From the IMG/VR virus record IMGVR_UViG_3300036985_005342, positions 1 to 64,000 of that record: 64,000 nucleotides of DNA; one strand, written 5' to 3'. The translations under genes were made by a program, and so were the position numbers. The stretch is from a virus. Below are positions 22,094-32,531 of this stretch, in pieces; position 1 is the first letter of the stretch, and each line of letters opens with the position of its first letter. Under the pieces are notes generated by a model. The model was not told the origin of the DNA, made no database searches, and saw only the letters and a list, made by a program, of their open reading frames with translations.

Positions 22094-25000
22094 AACCTGA
22101 TCCAGTTGTATTCAGGCTCTTTCTTCTCGGTCTTTTCCCAAGGTGTCCGCACACCCACACCGAAGAACAGGGCTGTGGCCAGCACTGAGCCGTCACGGAC
22201 TCCATGCGTCTCGAAGATGTTCACCAGATCCTCGACGATGATCGGTTCCAAAAGTTGACGGGTGAAGCTGGTTGGGGTCATTGCGATGTCGCCAAAATGC
22301 TTCTGGGTGATTGTGTCGAGGATCATCGCCATGTTGATGTTCTCGCGGTTCCTCACGAAGTCGTAGAGAGAATCGCGGAAGTCCTGCTTGCCGAAACCGA
22401 TGGAGCCTTCCCCACGGAGCGGGATGACCTCTCCCTTGGAGTTCAGCTTGTAGCCCATGATGCCCTGCGCCAGCAGGTTGATGTAGGGGCGCATACCGCC
22501 GCCGAGGTCGATCATGGTGCCCTTGTAACTGATCCCGCCGAACTTGCCGGATGTGGGGTTCCACACGATGTCTTCCTCCTCATCGTCCGGCGTGATGGCA
22601 CGCACGATGCCCACGATGACCGTGCCGAGGATAGCGCGGCCTACAATGGCCTTTCCATAAACATCGGCAGCGACGGTTGCCCGGATCTTCATCGTGCCGT
22701 CAAAACTCGCTCTGCGCGTCCAGATCGGCTCAAGGGCATTCATCTTGGCGCGGCTGACCGCCCACCGAGCCGAGATCGTCACCGTGTTGGCAAGGGCGAG
22801 GCCAGCATCGAGGCTGGGATTTTTGAGCGAACCACGGCCAGTCGCGTTCATCACGGCGTTGCCGATGATTGCAAGCTCATCCTTCGAGGGGTTGCCTTCG
22901 TCGCGGATTCCCTTCTCGATGAGCGTGTCGGCCATCTGGGCGCGGGTGAGGTTCGTGACGATGCGGTTGAAGCGTTCCACACCGAGGCCAAGCTCAGTGA
23001 CCCAGCGGAGGGGGATGAACTTCGGCAGCTTCTTGTTGATGGTCTCCATCAGCTCGGGGTCGATTGCATCGGCCTCCTGCATTCTGTCGAGATCGGCGAA
23101 GGGACTCATAAACCGGAGATCCATTCGCTTATCGTAAACGGAGTTGGGACGGTCGATGACATCGTTGTAGTAAGCGATCTCCTTGTCGCGGCTGAACATG
23201 CCGGAGAAAGCCTTCGCAAAGGTTGTGGTGACTTTGATCGGATTGGCCCAAGCGCGGAGCGTGTAGAAGTAGGCTTGGCGCATACCAATACCAAGCTCGA
23301 AGCCAAGCGTGGTGATCTTGCGGAGCTTGAATGCCCCGCCGACGTAGTGCCAGAAACGCTGGCTCGCGCTCATGTTAGCGATGGCATATTTCCGACCTTC
23401 CTCCAACCATTCGGCCTTTGCTTTCGCCTCGTCGATCTTGGTCTGGGTGAGTCGGGAATCCTCTTTGGTGTCCCGCTTCACGGCCTTCGCGAAGTCGCCA
23501 GCGGCCAAACGCCTCTCGTAATTTTCCTTGCGTTTCTTCGACGCGGCGATCATGCGCTGGATGCGCTTCTCTTCAGGGCTGGTAGGCTTGAGCGCATCTT
23601 TCTTGAGCTGGTCGAGGGTTGCACGCAGGCTAACCACAGTGGCCTTGAGGTTGCGAACTGCCGGGTCGGTGGACTCGGGCTTTTTGGCACGCTTCGAGAA
23701 GTCGCGCTTGGCGATCCGTGCGTTGAGGTCGGCGATGGTCTTGTTGAGCTGCACGATGGCACGCCTGCGGGCGATCACTTCTGGCGGGGTCAGGATGCGA
23801 CGATCCTTCTGGATCTCGCGCACGGTGTCGCGGAGACGGTCACGGGTAGCCATCATCTCTTTCAACACGCTGTTGAGGGTCGGAGCCACGCCCTTAGCTG
23901 TGGGTGGGTAGGTGCCATTTTTGATGAAATACTCGAAGCGTTCGATGGACTTATTAACCGAATCGTAAAGTCGATTTGTTGCGATCTCAGCGGCGGTCTT
24001 CTTGGGGTTGCGGGCTTCCTGCGCGATGCGCTTGGCCTCACGGAGGGATTCCAGACGCTCGCGCTTCGCCTTTAGCTCAGGGCTGTCCAGCTTGACCTTC
24101 GTAGGCTTGTCGAGGATCTCACCGCGCATCTCCGCTTCCAGCAGGTTGATCTGGCGGTCGAGCATCTTGGAAGCGCGTTTGATCTGCGCTTCGAGGGAGA
24201 TTTTCTTGCTGTCGATGCCGAAGATCGCCCTGTATTCTACCAGCATTTCATCACGACGTTTTTTAAGATCGTCGAGGATTGGATCTGTCACCGGATCACG
24301 CTTAGGGCGGTCGATGCGGATACGTTCATCAATCGCATATTTCATGTCCCTGAGTTGATTCTCAAGTTGCCGCTTGATAGCGTCACGCGCACCTGCAAGG
24401 CGGGTCTTCTTATCTTGCTCCTCGGTGTAGTTCATCCCTGCGTCAATCATCGCCTGCTTGATCTGCTTCATCAATGAGCGGACGGGCGATGTGGTTGGGT
24501 CACGAGGAAGTCCCGTCTTCTTGGGGAAGAAACCTTTGGCGATGTCAAGGAGTTGTGCCCCGAGACGTTCAACAACTTTGAGTTCGCGGATGTCAACTTT
24601 GAGTTGCTCCTGAGAGACATTCTTGACCCGCCCATAATTTGTGAACGCAACCACAACCTCTTCGCGGGTGAGGTTTGGGTAATCGTTCTGGAGGAGCTTG
24701 GTGACAGCGTCCAGCACTGCTTCACCTTTGAGACCTTGGCGCATGAAGCCGAGGGCCATATTATAGACCATCTTTTCACTGATACCCTTACTTGGGTCGA
24801 TGAGCGAGGAAAGCTCCTGCGGGGTCTTCTGGCGTGCCGTCGAGGCCAACTTCGCCAGCTTGTCCTTGGCCAATCCGAAGACTGTTTCGGCCTGATCGCG
24901 AAACTCCTCACCGAACTCACTCACGAGCTTCTCGGTGAACGCTTCAATGGTCTTGGCATTACCGGCGAGGTATTCCGTGCCCACGTCCGAGAGCGCGTCG

Positions 25001-28000
25001 AGGATCTCGACTTGGGTAGATTCGGAGTCTTGGAAGAGAGTATCAGCTTCCCAAACTACCTTACTGCCATTGTAATTATCAGTCGTGATGGATGTATAGC
25101 CAACACTTTCGGCATGTGTGATAAGTGCTTTTCTTTGAGACGGCGTGAGTGTGTTTTTACTTTCACCAAAATCGACGTAGAGATTATTACCATCAACCAC
25201 AACTCTTGCGAAGCCTGATTGTAAAGCAACTTGGAGAGCTTTGTTGATGTCTTGACTATTGCCTTTTTCTTTCAAAGCAATCTGCGCTTTGTATGCGTGG
25301 GTTTCATCAGAAGCCAACTCCAAGAAATTACCGCTTCGATCAAGTAAAGCAGCGACTTTCTTTTTTGGGGTTTCGGGAAGCTGACTCAACCGCGTCACCC
25401 CCACCCCCATCGCCCGCAGACGATCACGCGCCGACGTGGCGACAGCAGCGGCTTTCTCGACCAGCACGCCACGAGGTTTAGTGGGCTTCCTCTCCTTCGC
25501 CACATCTTTTTCTTTTTTGGAGATAATGGCGGCAGCTTCCTCACGATTATACTTGTCCTCAAGCTCCTTCATCAGACGCTCACGCTCCTTGATGAGTTCG
25601 AGGATCTTCTTGGATTGCTTCTCAGTGTCGCGCATTTCTGCCGGGGTGAGCGGGTCTTTCGCCTGCCCCGGTTTCTTCCCGGTGTTTTTCCAGATCGCAC
25701 GGCGGCGGAGCATCGCATCCACGCTGTAAACTTCGTTGGCCACAAGCTTCATCGCCTGCAAGGCCAGACCGGCGCGGGAGCCTTGGAGCTGGGTGATGTT
25801 GACGAGGTCTTGGAAGTCGGCGAACAGGGCTTCCTGAAGCGTCTCGAATGCCTTCCGCTTCTGCGTCTCACCGGGATCAAGCTTCGTGATCTTGTTGTCG
25901 AGATCCTTGAGTGCCTTCTGAATCTCGAATCCGTGAATGGCGAGCAGCGCGACCTCGACCTTGTTGGTGCCCCTGTTGTCGCCCATCAGATCCAGCACAA
26001 GCTCTTGGCCGACAAGCGCGGACTCATCTCCCTTATCACGCTTCGCCAATCGAGCATACGCCTCATCAAGAGACTCCTCATCGGTCATGCGGACAACCAT
26101 CCCTTGCCGCTCGGGGATACCGTAACGCCTACGGGCAGCGTCAAGGTCTTCACGCTTCACGCCGAAGGGGAGCGGTGCCGGGATTTTCCGTGCTGGGATC
26201 TTGCGTTTGGGCGCGGGCTGTGGTTTGGCTTTCGTTTCGGCTTTGGGCTTCGGTGCCTGACGCTTGATGTCAACGGGGAGAACAATAGGCTTCTTACCTT
26301 CGGCTTCCAGCTTTGCTCCTCGTGAAAGGAGGTCGTTGAAAATCTTCTCAATGTTCGGCGGGATGTCGATGTCAACGCTGCTGCCTTTGATGCCCTTGTA
26401 GATGTTGAGCATGATCTCGGCGATACGTGCAAACGCACGGTCAACCGATTCCACACCCGTCTTCACACCGTTGATAACAAAACGCTCAAAGCCTCGGGCG
26501 ATATATTCACGCTTCTTGCGCCAGTCATCGCCGACGTTCTCTTTGGCCCACGCTTCAAGCGCATCGGCTTTTTCACCTTCACCGATCTCACGGAGGAAAT
26601 CTTCGATGGCGTGACCGGCCTCGTGAATCCCTGTTGTGGTGTCCGCTTTGCCCTCGATCAGCCCGAGGACTGTGTTGCTGACGTTCTGCGCTGCCGCTAC
26701 GGCCTTGGGGGTGTAGGTGCCTTTGGGTCCTTCAGTGTCTTGGAAGAGGATGGACCGGGATTCTGGATTAAACCGCTGCGAGAGCGGGATCACGTTGCCT
26801 TGCTCGTCGTAGGTGACGGGGTCGGCGGATTTGATGTTTTCCGGGGAGAAGACAGCAAAGGATGTAATCACCCCATTACCACTTTCACTTTCGTAGTATC
26901 CGTCGTAGCCAAGGTCTTTCAGGCTTTGCTGGACTCTCGCGTCCTCAAATACCCCATAATCTGCTTGGTTGATTTCCTGTTTGGAAATGCCGGTTTCCTT
27001 AGCAAGTAATTCAACTTGCTTGGTGTCCTTGGGATCAAAGTATCTCCCTTTAGTGAGCAGGTTGAGGACGATGGGTTCTGTGGATTCGTAAGGCATCTGA
27101 TCGCCTTCACGATCCACTATGTCTCGAACATTTGCCGCTGCTGCATTTGCGAAATCCTCTGCAATTTCTTTGTCTGCGGTGAGGTGCGCTGCAACACCAC
27201 GGTAGCCTTTGGGGACAGTGAATTTATACGCTGTTCCGTGATACCCTCGAATGATGAACCCCGCAGCCCTCGCCGCCTCATCCACCATCCGCTGCGCCAT
27301 CTCCATATCCCCCGCCTCGACGGCGGCGAGATAGGCTTGGTCATCTACACCAACTTCTGTATCTTGGAAAAGAGTCCCTTGCTCTCCGCCAGCGGCACGT
27401 CCCTCTTGAGTCCGCGCACCAGTTCCTTTGCCGCTTCGTCCGTTTCCGCGTCCTCCCCCGGAACGTAGCCCATCAGATTGATTCCCGCTATCTTCGACAG
27501 AGTAAGTGGATGTCCTGTTCCAAGAAGTGCCACTATCCCCGAGACCAAGTTCGGGTTGTTGATACCATGAGGGGAAAGAATATCCTCCACCTGCTTCGTA
27601 AGCTCTTTGCCTGATTGTTTCATACGATTCCTTTGTTCTTCCGCGTGAGAAATTATTCCACATTTCACGGAGCTGGTCAACTTTTCCCGTATTCCGTTTG
27701 AAAGCCGCCGGGAAGATGTCGCGGATGGCTTCCCATGTGACGCTCTGCATCTCGGAAGGCTTGACCCCGCGCTTCTTGGCGGCAAGGCGATAGGCTTCGG
27801 TGATGAAGGCGTAGGTTCCACGATAGCCGTCCGTAGTGATCCCGCCGAAGTTATCGGTAACTTCTTTGGCCGCACCGGACAGCGGCATCATATAGACCAC
27901 AGCGACGGCGTGGGTGTCGCTCGTCACGGTCACGTCCGAGTCAGGGTTGATGATGTTGTTGTAGAAACTGCGGATCTTGTGGGCGTGACCGAGTTCCTTG

Positions 28001-31000
28001 GATATGTTGTCGAGCGACGGATTCTCAAGCATGGAAACCGCCGAGGCCGTCATGTGGACCGTGCCCCAAGCGATTTTGGTGGGTGAACCGTCCTTGTTGA
28101 TGTGGTCTTTCCCGAAACGCCCGTCGGGGGTAATCATCGCATAGGATCTGGGATTGTAGGTCTCATCGTAAAGGCGGATGAAAAAAGCTTTATCGAGGAT
28201 ACCGAGATCCTCGAACTTGCGCCCCGTCAGTTCCTTGAGACGCTGCCCATGCTCGAAGAGTTCTTCGCGGACACCGTCAATGATGAGATACTTCTTGCCC
28301 TTGGCCTGCTCCTTCTGTGCCGCGTCCATCTTGGCGGCGGCGGCTTGCATCTCGGGGCCAAACACATCGGTCTTGCGGTTTTTGCCTGTCCAGATGTCTA
28401 GCACGCGCTCGGCGAGAGATACATTCTGGAACCAGTCTTTCTGGGGCGACAAAGCGGCGATCACACCGGCGACAGACTCGGTGGAAACGGCATACTGTTC
28501 AGACCACATGTTAGCGATCCTGTTGGCCCCCTTATACCACTTCTTCGACTCGGTGCGGATGTTCTCAGGCACACTGTCATACACGAAGAGAATGTTATCC
28601 GTCATCTGCTTGAGGATTTTCTTACCGATCTCCTCAATGCTCAGGTTATCCAAGCTGCCCGCACGGAAGACGTGATGGCTCATAAGGCGTTTAACAATCT
28701 TCGTAAACGCCGCCTCGTTGGCCTTGAGCTTGCGGTAGGAAAGATCGCTCGCCGGAGCCTTGTCCGTGCCTTGTTTCGCAGGGATCTCCGACTGGGGTTG
28801 TGGCGTGTGGGTCTCAGGAAGCTGTTCGAGCGTATCCATCCCCACCACACGAGCGGCCACACGATCCACAGGCTTGCGCTTGATGTCATCCTGCATCGGC
28901 GAGGCGTTGGTGCTGGAAGGGAGTGCTGCACGACGACCATTTACGTTGCGGCGAAGATCGGACAGCATGGTCAGGCGGCGGTTGTCGGCACCCCCCGTCA
29001 GACGGCGAAGTGTGGTATCATCGAGTTTCTCGGTGACAGCCATCATGTCGCTCGGACTGACACGCGCCAGCACGTCCACAATCTCACGAGCGGAAAGCTT
29101 GCTCTTCTGGATGTTGCGGACAACCATGTTTCGCTGCTCCTTCGAGAGAGAGCTTGGGACAGTCCCAGCGGTGCGCTCAACACCTTGGAACAGCTCACCC
29201 TGCACAAGGCTGGGCTGGGTCGTTGGAGCCTCCTGCCCCGGCAAACTGGCCGGACGGGTGCCAGCGGCAGCAAACACCAACAGTGCGGCGTTCACATCGT
29301 TCGGGTTCTCGATGACCGCTCTGGCGATGTCCTCGATAGGGGCGTTGCGGAGGTCTTTTTTGTCCTCAGTCTTGTCCACCGTAACTGCTTCAGCCTTAGG
29401 TTGTTGCGCTGGTTTTGGGGAGGGCTTTGTCCCTACTTCTTGACCTTCACCTTCCCGCTGTGCAGCTCCTTTTTGAGCTTGGCCTTCTGCTGCGGGTTGA
29501 GCGGGCTGTTTTTGCTCAGGAGCAGGCCGACCTGTTTTTTCGATTTTTCTTTCATTGGTTGTTGGGGTTGTGAGTTGTGGTGTGGCGGGTTTTTGCGCGG
29601 AAGGTTGCGCGGGATTTTCATCAACCAACGCCTTGTCCTGCGCCTCCATAGCGTCGTAGTCAACTTCCGGGGTGTAGATCATCGTCTCGCCATCTTCCTG
29701 CAACTCAAAACCCTGTTTTGAATACCAGTTGATGAGCGTAGGCTTCGACATCTCATCCGAAGGTTCAACCGTGAGTGAGATCGGTAACTGCTTCTCATCG
29801 GCCACACGCTTCAAATCGGTGATAGCCGCTGTGGCACGACCCTTTCTTTGCTGCGACTTGTCAGTGGTGATCCCGAGAAGTTGGATACCGGATTTGTTCT
29901 CTTCCACGCGAAGGTCAACGCCGTTGGTTTTTGCAGCAGTGGCTACCGCCGCAACCCCTCCCGCCTCTGGAGAGGGCGCGGTCGGCACAGCCGCAGTCGC
30001 GGTGGGTGTGGTGGGTGCAGGGACCACAACCGGCTCACTAGCAGCACCCGGCTGCTGAGATTCTTTGGCGAAGACAATGGCTTTGACCTTCTTGACAAAG
30101 CTGGGGGCCATACCTTTCCAGTTCTTGTCGAAGTCCTCTTCGGTCCAATCGAGAACCTCTTCGGCGGCACCAAGTTCTTCGAGTTGCTTTGCTTTCGCAG
30201 CGCGGGCCGGATCTACTGCCGGTGTGGTTACTGGAGGCGTAGTATTTTCCACTTTGGCTTTCTCACCCACAACCTTCACCGGCTTCAGATCAAACCCATA
30301 GCGATCAGCCACAGCCTTGTGATCCATGTTGTCCCCAACGTTCGCTTCGAGGAAGTCGAGTTCCTCCTGCTCCTCCTTGGTGAGTTCTTGCGGGCGATCT
30401 GAAAAATTGACAGCCTCCCCCGGCATTGGCTCACGACCTTCTTTTTTGCGAAGAAGATCGGACCGTCTCTTGGAGGCCGCTATTTCAAGTCCCCTGTTAG
30501 AAATGAGTTTCAGCTCCACACCCCACTCCCCGGCAAGTTCTTCCGGCGCGGCCTCGGCCAAGGTCTTCTTCTCCTCGGGGTCCTCGGTCAGCTCGATCTG
30601 CGCGGCTCTTTCGCGTTCAATTTCTGCCAAGCTAACTGGGCCTGATGTCGGGAAAGCCCTTCCCGCTGTTTCAGCTTCAGGAAGGTTTTCTTGGGTGGCA
30701 CGGGCGGTGTATTCTTCATCGGATAGGTCATGGAGTTCTTCGGTAGTCTTGTCGCGTGTGGAAAGGTTTTTAACGTCGCCAACGAGAGTGATTGTCCCTT
30801 TTGTTCCAGCAATACTGCCGGAGGCAAAAGCAGTGGCGATGATTGTATCGCCGATGGCTTTGCGGACCTGCTCGTCCGTCATGTCGGGATTGAGCTGCTG
30901 CTGGACGTGGACAGCGTCAAGGGCTGTGATGAGGCTCTCCTCGAAAGCTTCCGAGATCGGGGCGAGCGCAAAGTTGTCAGCAGCTCGCAGCACAGCGGCA

Positions 31001-32523
31001 GAAGCGGATTTGGCGAAGGCTTCCCGTGTGGCTTTTGACGCAAGGGCCTTGCCCATATCTTCCACACCTTTCAGCCCAATCATGCTCATCCCTGTGGTGA
31101 CTCCGAACTCGCTCAAGAAAGACTTAGCGGCAAGTTCCCCAGCACGCGCACGAATGGCAGGGTCGTCGGACTGGGATGCACGCTCCCAAGTGTCCAACGC
31201 CTGTTCACCGCCGTAGATTGCTGCCGTAGGCGCGACAGTGAGACCGGCCTTGACTCCGCCTAGAACAGCGGCTCCAACCTTGCCAGCGCGGGCTATGCGC
31301 TCGGCCTTGATGAGGTTCCCCGCACCACCGGTTACGGCGGTGAGAGCTACCGACTCCACAACGGAAGCCGCACCTTGACCGATACTCGCAGCATCTGTTC
31401 CGAAGATCCGAACCTTGTCCTGCTGGATCTTGTCGGAGAGGGCGTTGATACCGTCAATGCGCTTGGCCTCGTCTTCCGCGACTTTCTTGAACTCGCCCGC
31501 GACGGCTCCGATAAAGGGGTCTTCTGTGGTTTTTTGTTTGGCCCACATTACATCCCCAACTCTACCAAGAGCGTAAGGCGCAACCCCCGAAAGAGCCTGA
31601 GCCGTCTTCGACTTGTTCGTGGCATCAACAATCTTGCGGTAGTTCTCGTTGATGTCGTCGCCGAGACCAAGCTCCTTTGCAAGCTCGGGGAAGTTCTGCT
31701 TGGCGGTTTGCACTACGTTCTCTTTGAAGAGGGCCACACGCTGCGGAGCCTCGTCCTTCGCCTTGGCTTTCGCCTGATCGGGAAGATTGGACTTGTCCAC
31801 AATGGCTTCGATCTCATCAGTGTTCTTGACAAGCGCACTGTCCTTGAAGTGAAGAGTTCCGAAGGCATCACGGGAGACATCGCCCTCATACTTGTTGAGG
31901 CGATGGCGCATGACATCATCGACTTCCTCGGGAGCGAGGTTGAAGTCCTTGGAGACAGTGTCGCGGAGCTTTTCGTAGCGGACCTTGTCCTCGGCAGCTT
32001 TCTTGGAGAAGGCTCCGAACGTGACCCCATCAGCCGCAACCGTGGCTGCGCCCTTGAGACCGCCTTCTCCACCGAAGTAGCCGCTGTCCGAAGCGTAGCG
32101 GTCGAGTGCCTTCCACGTCGGCTCCATCTCTTTCGCAACCTCCGGCTTGAACAGGGAGAAGGTCTTGTCGAGCTGCTGGCGTTTGGCTTCGAGTTCAGCC
32201 TTGCGTTGGCCGATCATTTGCTCGCGCTGCTGTGGTGATTCCCACCCGCCGTCAGCGTCGAGGTTGTTGACCACAAGCTGAGTCTCGGCCTGATCGCGCT
32301 GGAACTCCAAGGCACGCTTGGAAAGGGGGTCGGCTGAAGCAAGTGCCGCTGTGGATTCCAACGCCCTGCGCGAAGCCTGCGCCTGCGACTCACCCCACTT
32401 ATCGCCGGGGTTCTCGCGTTGATAGGCGTTCCAATACTTGTCGTTCAGCGCAAGCTTTTCTTCGGCGGAGGCGTTTGCGAAAAATGGGTCCTTGATCGCG
32501 TCAGAGTATTTCGGAAGAGGCAT
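22090..32523 (-). CDS. giant polyvalent internal virion protein
   Basis: 3477 residues from ATG 32523. It is the last gene of the late strand. Segments, by approximate residue: glycine/alanine-rich possible membrane-active stretches (380-560); GNAT acetyltransferase-like with QQRKGRATAAI (about 880-960); a helical region with VTVTSDTHAVAV, resembling the DNA-glycosylase HhH-GPD signature (1270-1640); ADP-ribosyltransferase-like with GYHGTAYKF (1730-1900); zincin-like with HEAGH (about 1960-2080); long coiled coil (2500-3040); and a C-terminal domain like the polyvalent-protein-associated domains (about 3040-3477). A recurring LFQ(D/G)xE motif lies near residues 1111, 1718, 1926 and 2496. It is probably injected with the genome. 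Enzymatic activities are inferred from motifs. Confidence 0.8.
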   Translation of the reverse strand: MPLPKYSDAIKDPFFANASAEEKLALNDKYWNAYQRENPGDKWGESQAQASRRALESTAALASADPLSKRALEFQRDQAETQLVVNNLDADGGWESPQQREQMIGQRKAELEAKRQQLDKTFSLFKPEVAKEMEPTWKALDRYASDSGYFGGEGGLKGAATVAADGVTFGAFSKKAAEDKVRYEKLRDTVSKDFNLAPEEVDDVMRHRLNKYEGDVSRDAFGTLHFKDSALVKNTDEIEAIVDKSNLPDQAKAKAKDEAPQRVALFKENVVQTAKQNFPELAKELGLGDDINENYRKIVDATNKSKTAQALSGVAPYALGRVGDVMWAKQKTTEDPFIGAVAGEFKKVAEDEAKRIDGINALSDKIQQDKVRIFGTDAASIGQGAASVVESVALTAVTGGAGNLIKAERIARAGKVGAAVLGGVKAGLTVAPTAAIYGGEQALDTWERASQSDDPAIRARAGELAAKSFLSEFGVTTGMSMIGLKGVEDMGKALASKATREAFAKSASAAVLRAADNFALAPISEAFEESLITALDAVHVQQQLNPDMTDEQVRKAIGDTIIATAFASGSIAGTKGTITLVGDVKNLSTRDKTTEELHDLSDEEYTARATQENLPEAETAGRAFPTSGPVSLAEIERERAAQIELTEDPEEKKTLAEAAPEELAGEWGVELKLISNRGLEIAASKRRSDLLRKKEGREPMPGEAVNFSDRPQELTKEEQEELDFLEANVGDNMDHKAVADRYGFDLKPVKVVGEKAKVENTTPPVTTPAVDPARAAKAKQLEELGAAEEVLDWTEEDFDKNWKGMAPSFVKKVKAIVFAKESQQPGAASEPVVVPAPTTPTATAAVPTAPSPEAGGVAAVATAAKTNGVDLRVEENKSGIQLLGITTDKSQQRKGRATAAITDLKRVADEKQLPISLTVEPSDEMSKPTLINWYSKQGFELQEDGETMIYTPEVDYDAMEAQDKALVDENPAQPSAQKPATPQLTTPTTNERKIEKTGRPAPEQKQPAQPAAEGQAQKGAAQREGEGQEVGTKPSPKPAQQPKAEAVTVDKTEDKKDLRNAPIEDIARAVIENPNDVNAALLVFAAAGTRPASLPGQEAPTTQPSLVQGELFQGVERTAGTVPSSLSKEQRNMVVRNIQKSKLSAREIVDVLARVSPSDMMAVTEKLDDTTLRRLTGGADNRRLTMLSDLRRNVNGRRAALPSSTNASPMQDDIKRKPVDRVAARVVGMDTLEQLPETHTPQPQSEIPAKQGTDKAPASDLSYRKLKANEAAFTKIVKRLMSHHVFRAGSLDNLSIEEIGKKILKQMTDNILFVYDSVPENIRTESKKWYKGANRIANMWSEQYAVSTESVAGVIAALSPQKDWFQNVSLAERVLDIWTGKNRKTDVFGPEMQAAAAKMDAAQKEQAKGKKYLIIDGVREELFEHGQRLKELTGRKFEDLGILDKAFFIRLYDETYNPRSYAMITPDGRFGKDHINKDGSPTKIAWGTVHMTASAVSMLENPSLDNISKELGHAHKIRSFYNNIINPDSDVTVTSDTHAVAVVYMMPLSGAAKEVTDNFGGITTDGYRGTYAFITEAYRLAAKKRGVKPSEMQSVTWEAIRDIFPAAFKRNTGKVDQLREMWNNFSRGRTKESYETIRQRAYEAGGGYSFPSWYQQPELGLGDSGTSWNRTSTYSVEDSGNQSDGLRSGGGRGNGRSGKGTGARTQEGRAAGGEQGTLFQDTEVGVDDQAYLAAVEAGDMEMAQRMVDEAARAAGFIIRGYHGTAYKFTVPKGYRGVAAHLTADKEIAEDFANAAAANVRDIVDREGDQMPYESTEPIVLNLLTKGRYFDPKDTKQVELLAKETGISKQEINQADYGVFEDARVQQSLKDLGYDGYYESESGNGVITSFAVFSPENIKSADPVTYDEQGNVIPLSQRFNPESRSILFQDTEGPKGTYTPKAVAAAQNVSNTVLGLIEGKADTTTGIHEAGHAIEDFLREIGEGEKADALEAWAKENVGDDWRKKREYIARGFERFVINGVKTGVESVDRAFARIAEIMLNIYKGIKGSSVDIDIPPNIEKIFNDLLSRGAKLEAEGKKPIVLPVDIKRQAPKPKAETKAKPQPAPKRKIPARKIPAPLPFGVKREDLDAARRRYGIPERQGMVVRMTDEESLDEAYARLAKRDKGDESALVGQELVLDLMGDNRGTNKVEVALLAIHGFEIQKALKDLDNKITKLDPGETQKRKAFETLQEALFADFQDLVNITQLQGSRAGLALQAMKLVANEVYSVDAMLRRRAIWKNTGKKPGQAKDPLTPAEMRDTEKQSKKILELIKERERLMKELEDKYNREEAAAIISKKEKDVAKERKPTKPRGVLVEKAAAVATSARDRLRAMGVGVTRLSQLPETPKKKVAALLDRSGNFLELASDETHAYKAQIALKEKGNSQDINKALQVALQSGFARVVVDGNNLYVDFGESKNTLTPSQRKALITHAESVGYTSITTDNYNGSKVVWEADTLFQDSESTQVEILDALSDVGTEYLAGNAKTIEAFTEKLVSEFGEEFRDQAETVFGLAKDKLAKLASTARQKTPQELSSLIDPSKGISEKMVYNMALGFMRQGLKGEAVLDAVTKLLQNDYPNLTREEVVVAFTNYGRVKNVSQEQLKVDIRELKVVERLGAQLLDIAKGFFPKKTGLPRDPTTSPVRSLMKQIKQAMIDAGMNYTEEQDKKTRLAGARDAIKRQLENQLRDMKYAIDERIRIDRPKRDPVTDPILDDLKKRRDEMLVEYRAIFGIDSKKISLEAQIKRASKMLDRQINLLEAEMRGEILDKPTKVKLDSPELKAKRERLESLREAKRIAQEARNPKKTAAEIATNRLYDSVNKSIERFEYFIKNGTYPPTAKGVAPTLNSVLKEMMATRDRLRDTVREIQKDRRILTPPEVIARRRAIVQLNKTIADLNARIAKRDFSKRAKKPESTDPAVRNLKATVVSLRATLDQLKKDALKPTSPEEKRIQRMIAASKKRKENYERRLAAGDFAKAVKRDTKEDSRLTQTKIDEAKAKAEWLEEGRKYAIANMSASQRFWHYVGGAFKLRKITTLGFELGIGMRQAYFYTLRAWANPIKVTTTFAKAFSGMFSRDKEIAYYNDVIDRPNSVYDKRMDLRFMSPFADLDRMQEADAIDPELMETINKKLPKFIPLRWVTELGLGVERFNRIVTNLTRAQMADTLIEKGIRDEGNPSKDELAIIGNAVMNATGRGSLKNPSLDAGLALANTVTISARWAVSRAKMNALEPIWTRRASFDGTMKIRATVAADVYGKAIVGRAILGTVIVGIVRAITPDDEEEDIVWNPTSGKFGGISYKGTMIDLGGGMRPYINLLAQGIMGYKLNSKGEVIPLRGEGSIGFGKQDFRDSLYDFVRNRENINMAMILDTITQKHFGDIAMTPTSFTRQLLEPIIVEDLVNIFETHGVRDGSVLATALFFGVGVRTPWEKTEKKEPEYNWIRF

Positions 32524-32531
32524 GAGTGTTT

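Noticed and set aside
22204-24075. A 623-codon + strand open frame antisense to the giant protein
   Set aside because: No initiation context, low-complexity and aligned to the codons of the real gene; an antisense shadow of a GC-rich coding sequence.
22090-32523. Virion RNA polymerase (N4-like) in the giant protein
   Set aside because: No T7/N4-type polymerase motifs seen; modules instead resemble polyvalent effectors.
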